This document shows positions 1 through 8,303 of a stretch of DNA of 64,000 nucleotides, piece after piece. Made by a program: the position numbers and the translations under genes. Source of the stretch: Methylobacterium oryzae (lineage in GTDB: Bacteria; Pseudomonadota; Alphaproteobacteria; Rhizobiales; Beijerinckiaceae). The stretch's first letter is position 1. Each line of letters begins with the position of its first letter. The notes beneath the pieces are model-generated. The model saw nothing but the letters and a program-made list of their open reading frames with translations. It was not told where the DNA came from and made no database searches. Location of the stretch: contig NZ_CP090349.1 of NCBI RefSeq assembly GCF_021398735.1, positions 3,491,001 through 3,555,000 on the forward strand, given 5' to 3'.

Positions 1-6
1 GCCGGA

Positions 7-303
7 TCAGCGACGGCCGGAGGCTCCGGCCGAGCCGCCATCGCTGCCGCCGGGCTGGAATCCGGCCGCGTTCGGCGGCCCCTTCATCCGGCCGTCCTGC
101 TTCGGCATCTCCGAGCCCGGAGATCCGGCCGTCGTGCCCGTCGTCTCGCCTTTGCCCGTCGCGCCCTGGCCCGCCGCGCCCTGGCCCGTGTAGCCGGCCG
201 CGTTGGGCGAACCCTGCATGCGGGTCCCGGTATTCTCCGCGGCCGTGGCGGCCGCGCCTGTCGCCAGGAGGCCGGCGACGGTCAGGCTGATCAGCGTCTT
301 CAT
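7..303 (-). CDS. small secreted glycine/asparagine-rich repeat protein, unknown function
   Basis: The gene encodes 98 residues beginning MKTLISLTVAGLLATGAAA, a typical Sec signal peptide with likely cleavage after the AxA near residue 23. The mature part is low complexity (G, T, S, Q) and carries two related blocks, MQGSPNAAGY and MKGPPNAAGF, so it is an internally duplicated periplasmic or secreted peptide. An upstream in-frame extension to about 486 exists, but it is Arg-rich and would bury the signal peptide, so the start at 303 was chosen. I do not recognise the family. Expression of a protein here is likely; its function is unknown. Confidence 0.6.
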   Translation of the reverse strand: MKTLISLTVAGLLATGAAATAAENTGTRMQGSPNAAGYTGQGAAGQGATGKGETTGTTAGSPGSEMPKQDGRMKGPPNAAGFQPGGSDGGSAGASGRR

Positions 304-628
304 GTGCGAATCCTCAAGCGCTTCCCCAGGCCGCCTCTCCGGACGTACCGGGGCAACGCGGCCGGACGGATCCCGTTCACGCCGCCGCGACCGAACCGGC
401 GCGGGCGCCGGGGTTGCGGGACAATACTTGCTGCGATGCGATATTTCTGCATCGAAGACGGGGCGCGAGCCCGTTCCGCGAGGCAAAGTATTGATTTATG
501 TACGGAGTTGAGCCGCCGGGCACAATTGCAATCCGCGGCAGAATCTGTTTGAATATTCGGACGCGTTGCATTCCATCGTGGTGACTGAATTCGCTTGCGG
601 CCTATCGGGCTCCGCGAGGAGGTCGAAC
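304..628. other. intergenic region between divergent small genes
   Basis: This region separates the leftward secreted-protein gene from the rightward 37-residue membrane peptide and must hold both promoters. A patch at about 485-560 is visibly less GC-rich than the surroundings. I see no RNA gene or convincing longer reading frame here. Confidence 0.5.
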
Positions 629-742
629 ATGTACGCTTTGGCCAAGACCAGAGAGAGAACCGACTGGGAGCTGGTCGTCGTCTTCGGCAGCTGGATCGTC
701 TTCGAGATCGCGATCCTGATGCTGTGCTTGGTGTCGATGTAG
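629..742 (+). CDS. 37-residue single-pass membrane peptide
   Basis: A short frame reads MYALAKTRERTDWELV and continues through a hydrophobic stretch (VVVFGSWIVFEIAILMLCLV), ending SM-stop. It has one predicted transmembrane helix (about residues 16-35) with a charged N-terminal tail. A strong ribosome-binding site, GAGGAGG at 616-622, sits 6 nt before the ATG, which is the main argument that it is real. The next gene, the MoxR-type ATPase, begins 175 nt downstream on the same strand. Small membrane peptides of this kind are common and usually uncharacterised; no function can be assigned. Confidence 0.6.
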   Translation: MYALAKTRERTDWELVVVFGSWIVFEIAILMLCLVSM

Positions 743-917
743 GCTTTCTTCGGGACTACGCCCGATCCGTCGCGCCCCGGGCGGTGCCGGATCCCCGGCC
801 CGGTGGCCGATGCTTGGAGATGCGCGGAGACGCTTGAGAAACCCGCGCGTGCCGGGGCATGCTCTGCCGATCGCAGGAGTCGCCGACAGGGTCGGCGCGA
901 CGGCAGGGGACGGGTGC

Positions 918-2027
918 ATGGCGAAGGCGGTGCGGGCGGGCGGTGATCGCGAGGCGCGTCAGAGACCCCCGGCCGAGGACGTCCACGCCGCGGAACTCGC
1001 GCGCCTGCGCGCCGAGGATCCGGCGCCGCGGCCGCCGGGCTGGCAGCTCTCGCTCCAGGCCGTCCGGCGCTTCATCTGCGGCGACGGCGCGACGCCCGCC
1101 AAGGTGGTCTGCGCCCCGGCGCTCGTGGAGCGGGCCATGGTCACCCTGGCGACCTCCCGCGCCCTGCTGCTGATCGGCGAGCCCGGGACCGCCAAGAGCC
1201 TGCTCTCGGAGCTCCTCGCCGCCGCGATCAGCGGGCGCTCGACCCTGACGATCCAGGGCGGCGCGTCGCTGACCGAGGACCAGATCCGCTACGGCTGGAA
1301 CTACGCGCTGCTCGTCGCCGAGGGGCCGAGCCCGCGCGCCCTGGTGCCGGGCGCCCTCCATACCGGCCTCAGCGAGGGGCGGATAGTCCGCTTCGAGGAG
1401 CTGACCCGCTGCCCGCTGGAGGTGCAGGACAGCCTGCTCTCGGTCCTGTCCGACCGGGTGCTCGCGGTGCCCGAACTCACTGGCGCGGACGGGATGGTCT
1501 ACGCCCGGGAGGGGTTCAACCTGATCGCCACGGCCAATACCCGCGACCGGGGCGTCAACGAGATGTCGGCGGCCCTCAAGCGCCGGTTCGGCTTCGAGAC
1601 CATCTTCCCGATCGCCGATCTCGACGCCGAGCTCGCCCTGGTGCAGCGCGAGGCCACCGCCCTGCTGGCCCGCTCCGGCGTGCCCCGCGCCCCGGATCCG
1701 GAGGTGCTCGAACTCCTCGTGACCTGCTTCCGGGAGCTGCGCGAGGCCGTGGACACCGAGGGCACCGGCATGGAGCGGCTCTCGTCCGTGATGAGCACCG
1801 CGGAGGCGGTCAGCGTCGCCCACGCCATCGGCGTGAAGGGCCATTTCCTGCGCGGCGATGCCGGCCGGCCGGAGGACATCGTCGCCTGCCTCGCCGGCAC
1901 CGCCGCCAAGGACGACGCCGAGGACCTCGCCCGCCTGCGCCGCTACCTCGACCAGCGCGTCAGCCGCCGCTCCGGCGCGGCGTGGCGGGAGTTCTACGCG
2001 GCGCGGCACCTCCTCACCCCGCAATGA
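918..2027 (+). CDS. MoxR-family AAA+ ATPase (YehL-like), first gene of the WGR/DUF4132/VWA/SWIM cassette
   Basis: This 369-residue AAA+ ATPase has Walker A GEPGTAKS at residues 87-94, a Walker B region RIVRFEEL at about 155-162, a sensor-1-like ATANT at about 204-208 and an arginine-finger-like ALKRRF at 219-224. MoxR ATPases act as chaperone-like remodelers, usually with a VWA-domain partner; here the VWA gene lies five positions downstream in the same run. The order ATPase, DUF5682, WGR-DUF4132, VWA, SWIM matches E. coli yehL/yehM/yehI/yehP/yehQ, so it is most likely the YehL counterpart. The start at 918 (MAKAVRAGG) was preferred over in-frame upstream starts, which only add Arg-rich sequence. 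The stop overlaps the next ATG by 4 nt, implying translational coupling. The process it serves is unknown. Confidence 0.9.
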   Translation: MAKAVRAGGDREARQRPPAEDVHAAELARLRAEDPAPRPPGWQLSLQAVRRFICGDGATPAKVVCAPALVERAMVTLATSRALLLIGEPGTAKSLLSELLAAAISGRSTLTIQGGASLTEDQIRYGWNYALLVAEGPSPRALVPGALHTGLSEGRIVRFEELTRCPLEVQDSLLSVLSDRVLAVPELTGADGMVYAREGFNLIATANTRDRGVNEMSAALKRRFGFETIFPIADLDAELALVQREATALLARSGVPRAPDPEVLELLVTCFRELREAVDTEGTGMERLSSVMSTAEAVSVAHAIGVKGHFLRGDAGRPEDIVACLAGTAAKDDAEDLARLRRYLDQRVSRRSGAAWREFYAARHLLTPQ

Positions 2028-4336
2028 ACCCCGCAACGAGCGGTCCCGCGCCGGATCCCGGCCGCCTGACCGTCATCGGCGTGCGCCACCATTCCCCGGC
2101 CTGCGCCGGGCTCGTCCGGCGCACGATCGCGGCGCTGCGGCCGGCCTGCGTGCTGATCGAGGGGCCGGTCGACTTCAACCCGCACCTGCCCGACCTCGCC
2201 CTCGGCCACGACCTGCCGGTGGCGATCTTCTCGTTCCGGGCCGACGCGGCGGGCAGCGCCGCCTCCTACACGCCGTTCTGCGCCTTCTCGCCGGAATGGC
2301 AGGCCCTGGAGGCGGGCCGGGCGGTCGGTGCCGAGACGCTGTTCTGCGACCTGCCGGCCTGGGATCCGGCCTTCGGACGCCGCGCCAACCGCTACGCCGA
2401 CCCGCACGGGGCGCGCGCCGAGGCGGCCGAGCGGGCGCTGGCCGCCGCCCTCGGCGTCGCCGACCAGGACGCCCTCTGGGACGTCCTCGCCGAGGCGGCG
2501 CCCGAGGCGGAGCTGCCGGCCCGGCTCGACCGCTACTTCGCCCTGCTGCGCCCGCCCGGCACGGACGATCCCGCCGAGGAGGCCCGCGAGCGCTTCATGG
2601 GCGCCTACGCGGCCCACGCCCTGCGGGCGGCCGGCGGCCGGCCGGTCGTCCTCGTCTGCGGCGGCTGGCACGCGGACGCCGTCCGGCGCCACGCCGCGCG
2701 CGCGGACGGGACCCGGCCCGAGCCGGCGCCGCCGGAGCCGGACCTGCGCACCGGCAGCTACGTGGTGCCCTACGCCTATCCCCGGCTCGACCGGTTCTCG
2801 GGCTACGCGGCCGGCATGCCTGCGCCGGGCTACTACGAGCGCGTGGCCGAGTCGGGCCTCGCCCCCGCGGCCGACTGGGCGATGACGGCGATCACCGCGG
2901 CCCTGCGCGAGGCCGGGCAGGTCGTCTCCACCGCCGACCGCGTCGCCTGGCGGGTCCACGCCGAGGCCCTTGCCCGGCTGCGCGCCCATCCCGCGATCCT
3001 GCGCGCCGACCTGATCGACGCGGCCCTCGCGGCCCTGGTGAAGGACGCCCTCGACCGCCCGCCCGCCTGGGCGGCCGGCCGCGCCGCGCCCGGCCACCCG
3101 GCGCTCGCCGCGATGCTGCGGGCGCTCACCGGCCCGCGCGAGGGACGCCTCGCCCCCGGCACCCGGCAGCCGCCCCTCGTGGCCGACGTCGCCGAGCGCC
3201 TGCGCGCCGCCGACCTGGAGCCGGGGCCGGCCCGCCGCGGCGTCGACCTCGACTGGGCCGAGCCCGGTGACCGGGCGCGGGCGCACCTGCTCCACCGGCT
3301 GGTTCTGCTCGGGTTGCCGGGGATCGCCCGCGAGGGCCCGGACCGCGCCGGGCCCGGCCTGCCGCGGGAGCGCTTCACACTCGTGCGCCACCCGCACTGG
3401 CTCGGCGCCCTGATCGAGGCTTCGCTCTGGGGCGGGACCCTGGAGATGGCCGCCTCCGCCCGGATCACCGCCCGGGTCGAGGCGGCGCCCGATTCCCTCG
3501 AAATCCTCGCCGGGGCCCTGTCCGACGCGCTGTTCGCCGGCCTCACCCTGGAGGGCGAACTGCTCGCCCGCCTGAGCGCGGGCATCGCGGCGGCGCACGA
3601 CGCCGCCGCCCTGGGCGCCGCCGGGGCCGGGATCGTGCGGCTGTACCGGTTCGGCGACGCCTTCGCGCCGGCGCGGCCGGCCCTGGCCCGCCTCTGCGCC
3701 GTCCTGGCGGCCCGGGCGCTCTTCGTCGTCGAGGCCGTCCGGGACCCCCGCGCGGGGCTCGGCGCGATCCCGCTGGTCCTCGCCTGCCGCGACCTGTTCC
3801 GCGAGGTCGGCGCGGAGATCCCGGGCCTCGACGACCTGCGCGCCCCGTTCTCCGCCATGCTCGGCCGCCGCCTCGCCGATCCGGCGACGCCGCCGGCCCT
3901 CGCGGGGGCGGCGCTCGGCTTCCGGGTCGCCTGCGGCGCGGCCGGATCGGACCCGGAGGCCGCCCTGGCCTGGCTGCGCCGCTTCGGCCTGCCCGCGACG
4001 CTCGGCGACTTCCTCGCCGGCCTGTTCGCCCTCGCCCGCGAGGAGATCGCCGCCGACGCGACCCTCGCCTCCGTCGAGGGTCTGGTGGCCGCCTGGGGCG
4101 ACGACGACTTCCTGCGCGCGCTGCCGTCCCTGCGGATGGCCTTCGCGTGGTTCCCGCCCCGGGAGCGCGAGCGCATCGCCGTCGCGATCCTGCGCCGGAG
4201 CGGCCTCGGCGAGGCCCGGGCCGAGGTCGAGGCCCTGGCCTGGATGCGCCAGCGCGCCCGCCCGGCCGATCAGGCCGAGGCCCTGGCCCGCGAGGCGCGG
4301 GTCGCCGCGCGGCTCGCCCGCCACGGGTTGACCTGA
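2024..4336 (+). CDS. DUF5682 family protein (YehM-like)
   Basis: This protein of 770 residues has the N-terminal signature RHHSPAC at residues 21-27, followed by LIEGPVDFNP, the hallmark of the DUF5682 family (E. coli YehM is a member). The long Ala/Leu/Arg-rich remainder is probably alpha-helical. No catalytic site is established for the family; the conserved His pair and the Glu of the LIEGP segment are candidates. The ATG sits in the ATGA overlap with the MoxR gene, and the next gene begins 47 nt after the stop. The constant association with MoxR, VWA and SWIM genes suggests a shared complex or pathway, but this is inference from neighbourhood only. Confidence 0.85.
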   Translation: MNPATSGPAPDPGRLTVIGVRHHSPACAGLVRRTIAALRPACVLIEGPVDFNPHLPDLALGHDLPVAIFSFRADAAGSAASYTPFCAFSPEWQALEAGRAVGAETLFCDLPAWDPAFGRRANRYADPHGARAEAAERALAAALGVADQDALWDVLAEAAPEAELPARLDRYFALLRPPGTDDPAEEARERFMGAYAAHALRAAGGRPVVLVCGGWHADAVRRHAARADGTRPEPAPPEPDLRTGSYVVPYAYPRLDRFSGYAAGMPAPGYYERVAESGLAPAADWAMTAITAALREAGQVVSTADRVAWRVHAEALARLRAHPAILRADLIDAALAALVKDALDRPPAWAAGRAAPGHPALAAMLRALTGPREGRLAPGTRQPPLVADVAERLRAADLEPGPARRGVDLDWAEPGDRARAHLLHRLVLLGLPGIAREGPDRAGPGLPRERFTLVRHPHWLGALIEASLWGGTLEMAASARITARVEAAPDSLEILAGALSDALFAGLTLEGELLARLSAGIAAAHDAAALGAAGAGIVRLYRFGDAFAPARPALARLCAVLAARALFVVEAVRDPRAGLGAIPLVLACRDLFREVGAEIPGLDDLRAPFSAMLGRRLADPATPPALAGAALGFRVACGAAGSDPEAALAWLRRFGLPATLGDFLAGLFALAREEIAADATLASVEGLVAAWGDDDFLRALPSLRMAFAWFPPRERERIAVAILRRSGLGEARAEVEALAWMRQRARPADQAEALAREARVAARLARHGLT

Positions 4337-4383
4337 GCCGCGACAAGGAAAATTTTACCGCCGCGCCACGGGGAGAGGACTGC

Positions 4384-7300
4384 ATGCAGCGTTACGAGCT
4401 GACGGCGGGAACATCCGCGAAGTTCTGGGAGGCCGGAGCCGAGGACCGCGTTCTCATCGTGAGATTCGGCCGGATCGGCACGCAGGGGCAGTCCAAGACG
4501 AAGAGCTTTCCGAGCGCGCAGGCGGCCCAGGTCGAACTCGACCGGCTGGTGCGGGAGAAGACCGGCAAGGGCTATCGCCCGGCGGGTGAGGCCGCGCCGG
4601 CCGGACCGGATCCGGCCTCCGGAGCGGGCGCCGCGGCGACGGGCAACGCCGCCGCATCCCCGGCGGCCGAAGCTCAGGTCGCCGAGGCCCGGTCCGCCGA
4701 GGTCCGGTCCGCCGAGACCGGGGCCGCCGGGACGTCGCCCGCCCCCGCCGCCGCCGCGGAGGCGCGCCGCGTCCCGATCTTCACCGGTACGCCCCTGCCC
4801 ACCCGCAGCCGGCCCGGCGCGCCCCTCGACGCCGCCGCCGACTGGGCCGCCTTCGCGGCGCGGATCCGCCCGCTGCTGGCGGCCGCCCCGGACGAGGCGC
4901 GCGCGCCGGCCGAGGCCCTCGCCGCCCGGCTCGACAGCGCGCCGCCGGCCCTCGACCCGGACGAGGTCCGCGCTTGGCTGGAGCAACTCGAGGCGGCCTG
5001 CCCGGCGCTGAGCCAGCGCCCCTGGGGCGCCAAGCCCGGACCGCAGGGGCCGGCGGCCCGGGCGGCGTTCACGCATCTCGCCCGCTGGCTCGTGGCCCGC
5101 TCCGGCACCGGGGGGACGCTCGTGGCCCTGCTCGACCGGCTGCGGCCCCGTCCCTCCGGCCGCTACGGCTCGCTCCCGGTCTCGGCCTGGGACATCCCCA
5201 CCACCTTGGGTCTCCGGGCGGCCCTGGTCGCCGCCCCCGAGGCGGCGTACGCGGAGGCCCTGGACGCGGCCCTCCGGCTCGCCGCTTCGGACCCGGAGCC
5301 CACCCTCGCCCGCTGGCTCGCGGTGATCTTCGCGGACGACCGGCCCGGCGCCGACCACGCCCTCTCCGCCCGCGCGGTGCTGGCGCGCTGCGACCCGCCC
5401 GATCCCAAGGCCTACGGCAATTCCCACGTCGCCCTGCCGCTGATCGTCGACCTGCCGCCCGCGCAGGCCGCGCCCTGGTACGCCGCTCCGTATCACCGAG
5501 CGACGCTGGCGACCTGCGATGTCGGGGCCGAGGAGGCCGCCGCGACGGTGATCGCCGTCGCCGACGCGGCCGGCGAGCCGGCCACCCCCGGCCTCGTCTG
5601 GCTCCTGGAGGGGGCGGTCGGCCCCGAGCGCACGATCGTCGCCCGGGCCCTGCTGGAGACCCGCGCCGCCGACGCCCTCGACGCGCTCCTGCCCTTCGTG
5701 GGCACCAAGCTGGTCCGCGACGCCCTCGACGCCGCCGACGCGGCCTTCCCCGACTGGATGCTGCGGGCCTATCTGCGCGCGCTCCAGGGCAAGGGGGAGC
5801 CCGCCTACGGCCCCAGGGCCGTGACCCTCGCCGCGCGCCACGGGCACGAGACCGCCCGCGCCTGGGCGGCGGCCGAGGGCGGCCGGGGCGCGGGGCGCCT
5901 GGACCGGCTGCTCGCCGCCGGCAGCGCGCCGCAGGCGGCCCCCGAGGCCCTGCCGTCCGTGCTCCGGGATCCGCCCTGGCGGCGGCGCGGGGCCGCGCGC
6001 GCCCGGTCGGAACGGGCGGTGGCGCCGATCCCGACGTCCTTCGCGCACGGCTTCGACCCCGACGAGGCCCTCGACCGCAGCACCTTCTACTTCGAGGCCG
6101 GGACGCTGGTGGAGTCCATGACGGACCTCGCGGCGCGGATCCGCGCCACCGAGGCGGAGGCCCTCTACGACATGCCGATCCCGCCGCCGGCCGAGCCCGT
6201 GCCCGCCGCCGACGCGGATCCGGCCATCGCCCTGGCCTGGCTCGACCGCCGGCTCGACCTGGACCGCGACGCGTTCACCGGCTTCTTCTACTTCAACTAC
6301 GGGCCCTGGTTCCGGATGGTCGCGTGGCAGCCCGAGCCCCTGGCGCTGATGCTGTGGGAGAAGACCGGGCCGCAGCGCGCCCACTACGTCGCGTGGCGGC
6401 GCACCATCGCGGTGATGCTGTCGCGCTTCGGCGCGCGGGCCGTGCCCGGCCTCGTCCGCCTCGTCGCGGCGGACCCGGCGCTGCTCCTGCCGGAGGTCGA
6501 GCCGGTGGACGCCGCCGACCTCGCCCCGGTCGCCGCCCGGGCCTTCCACCGCACCCGCAAGCTGCGGCCGGCCGCGGCCGCGTGGCTGCGCGCCCATCCC
6601 CGCACCGCCGCGCTGCGGCTCCTGCCCGAGACCCTCGGGGCCGCCGGCCCGGACCGCGACGCGGCCGACGCGGCCCTGCGCTTCCTCGCCGCCGAACCCG
6701 CGGGGCGCGCCGCCCTCGACGCCGCCGTCGCGGCCTACGCGGAGCGGGATCCCGGCGTGCCCGAAGCGGTGGCCGCCGGCGTCGACAGCGACCCGCTGGA
6801 GCAGGTGCCGTCCAAGCCGCCGAAGCTCCCCGACTGGGTGGTCCCCGCCGCCCTGCCCCGCCCGGTCCTGCGGAGCGGCGGCGCCCTGCCCGACGCCGCC
6901 GTCACCGCCCTGTGCGAGATGCTCGCCTTCTCCGACCCGCTCGCGCCCTACGCGGGCGTCGCGCAGGTCCGCGCCGCCTGCACGCCGGAGAGCCTCGACG
7001 CCTTCGCGGTCGCGCTGTTCCAGTCCTGGATCGCCGCCGGCGCCAAGGCGACGGGAGAGTGGGCGATGCAGGCGCTCGCCCTGATCGGGGGCGACCACGC
7101 TGCCCGCGACCTCACCCGGCAGATCCGCGCCTGGGGGCAGGCCGGCCTCAAGCCGCGCGGCAAGGCCGGCATCGCCGTGCTCGCCGGGATCGGCACCGAC
7201 GTGGCGCTGATGAACCTCAGCGCCATCGCCGAGAAGAGCCCGCTGCTGCAGCTGCGCGAGGCCGCCCGCGCCGCCATCGTCGACGCCGCCGAGGCCCGCG

Positions 7301-8289
7301 GCCTCGACGAGGTCGACCTCGCCGACCGGCTCTCCCCCGATCTCGGCCTCGACGCGCGCGGCGGGCTCGACCTGTCCTTCGGGGAGCGCCGGTTCCGGGT
7401 CGGCTTCGACGAGACCCTGAAGCCCGTCCTGCGCGACGCCGAGGGCCGGCGGCTCGCCGCCCTGCCCCGCCCGACCAAGGCGGACGATCCCGAATCCGCC
7501 AAGGCGGCGTCCCGGCACTGGGCGGCCCTGCGCAAGGACGCGGAGGCCGCGGCCGGCCTGCAGATCACCCGGCTCGAGGCCATGCTGGCGTCCCAGCGCC
7601 GCGTCGCCCCGGGGGTGTTCTGGCCGTTCTTCGCCGCCCACCCGCTGATCCGCCACCTCGCCGGGCGGCTCGTCTGGGGCCTCTACCCGGACGCCGCGCC
7701 CGCGACGCCGCCGGGGCACGTCTTCCGCCTCGCGGAGGATCTCTCGCCGACCGACGCCGCGGACGACGCCCTCGCCCTCGACGTCGCGGCGGCCGAGGGC
7801 GTGGTCGGCCTCGTCCACCCCCTCCACCTCGACCCGGAGGAACGGACCGCCTGGAGCGGCCTGTTCGCCGATTACGAGATCGCCCAGCCGTTCCCGCAGA
7901 TCGCCCGCGAGACCTTCGCGTTCACCGAGGCCGAGCGGGGCGCCGCCGAGACCCACCGCTTCGACGGGGTCCGGGTGGGCGGCCGCCGCCTGCGGGGGCT
8001 GCGGCCCCAAGGCTGGTCGACCGACACGGGGAGCGAGCACGTCCATGCGGTGCAGCGTCCGGTCGCGCTGCCCGACGGCACCCGCCTCGTCGCGGTCCTC
8101 CGATTCGAGGACGGGTTCTGGCACCGGCCCGGCCCGGAGGGCGACGGGATCCAGACGCTGCGGACCCTGACCCTGTCCGACACCGGCTGGCGCGCCGCGG
8201 CGGCCCACCGGTTCGGCGACCTCGACCCGGTGACCGCGAGCGAGGTCCTGCGGACGCCGAGCCTGCTCGCCGCCGCCGGCGACGCGTGA
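4384..8289 (+). CDS. WGR domain-DUF4132 protein, copy 1 (YehI/MolR-like)
   Basis: A very large protein of 1301 residues. Residues 1-70 form a WGR-type domain with FGR at 28-30 in place of WGR and the following GTQGQSK stretch; WGR domains bind nucleic acids in PARPs and related proteins. Residues about 75-135 are an Ala/Pro/Glu-rich linker. The C-terminal third carries the DUF4132 block, including LADRLSPDLGLD and FRVGFDETLKP at about residues 980-1020. The start is set by the WGR domain beginning at residue 1 and by a purine-rich GGGGAGAGG just upstream. A paralogue with the same architecture follows 14 nt later. E. coli YehI (MolR) has the same domain order; its older link to molybdate regulation is weak, so the function should be regarded as unknown. 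Confidence 0.88.
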   Translation: MQRYELTAGTSAKFWEAGAEDRVLIVRFGRIGTQGQSKTKSFPSAQAAQVELDRLVREKTGKGYRPAGEAAPAGPDPASGAGAAATGNAAASPAAEAQVAEARSAEVRSAETGAAGTSPAPAAAAEARRVPIFTGTPLPTRSRPGAPLDAAADWAAFAARIRPLLAAAPDEARAPAEALAARLDSAPPALDPDEVRAWLEQLEAACPALSQRPWGAKPGPQGPAARAAFTHLARWLVARSGTGGTLVALLDRLRPRPSGRYGSLPVSAWDIPTTLGLRAALVAAPEAAYAEALDAALRLAASDPEPTLARWLAVIFADDRPGADHALSARAVLARCDPPDPKAYGNSHVALPLIVDLPPAQAAPWYAAPYHRATLATCDVGAEEAAATVIAVADAAGEPATPGLVWLLEGAVGPERTIVARALLETRAADALDALLPFVGTKLVRDALDAADAAFPDWMLRAYLRALQGKGEPAYGPRAVTLAARHGHETARAWAAAEGGRGAGRLDRLLAAGSAPQAAPEALPSVLRDPPWRRRGAARARSERAVAPIPTSFAHGFDPDEALDRSTFYFEAGTLVESMTDLAARIRATEAEALYDMPIPPPAEPVPAADADPAIALAWLDRRLDLDRDAFTGFFYFNYGPWFRMVAWQPEPLALMLWEKTGPQRAHYVAWRRTIAVMLSRFGARAVPGLVRLVAADPALLLPEVEPVDAADLAPVAARAFHRTRKLRPAAAAWLRAHPRTAALRLLPETLGAAGPDRDAADAALRFLAAEPAGRAALDAAVAAYAERDPGVPEAVAAGVDSDPLEQVPSKPPKLPDWVVPAALPRPVLRSGGALPDAAVTALCEMLAFSDPLAPYAGVAQVRAACTPESLDAFAVALFQSWIAAGAKATGEWAMQALALIGGDHAARDLTRQIRAWGQAGLKPRGKAGIAVLAGIGTDVALMNLSAIAEKSPLLQLREAARAAIVDAAEARGLDEVDLADRLSPDLGLDARGGLDLSFGERRFRVGFDETLKPVLRDAEGRRLAALPRPTKADDPESAKAASRHWAALRKDAEAAAGLQITRLEAMLASQRRVAPGVFWPFFAAHPLIRHLAGRLVWGLYPDAAPATPPGHVFRLAEDLSPTDAADDALALDVAAAEGVVGLVHPLHLDPEERTAWSGLFADYEIAQPFPQIARETFAFTEAERGAAETHRFDGVRVGGRRLRGLRPQGWSTDTGSEHVHAVQRPVALPDGTRLVAVLRFEDGFWHRPGPEGDGIQTLRTLTLSDTGWRAAAAHRFGDLDPVTASEVLRTPSLLAAAGDA

Positions 8290-8303
8290 GAGGGAGACAG
8301 GCC

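Noticed and set aside
1994..4324. Very long minus-strand frames antisense to the DUF5682, DUF4132, WGR and SWIM genes (for example 1994-4324, 4270-8208, 7872-11705, 15312-18542)
   Set aside because: They are shadow frames produced by the extreme GC bias at third positions. They have no domain, and their composition (Arg, Gly, Pro, Gln) is that of a reverse complement. The + strand genes have clear domains.
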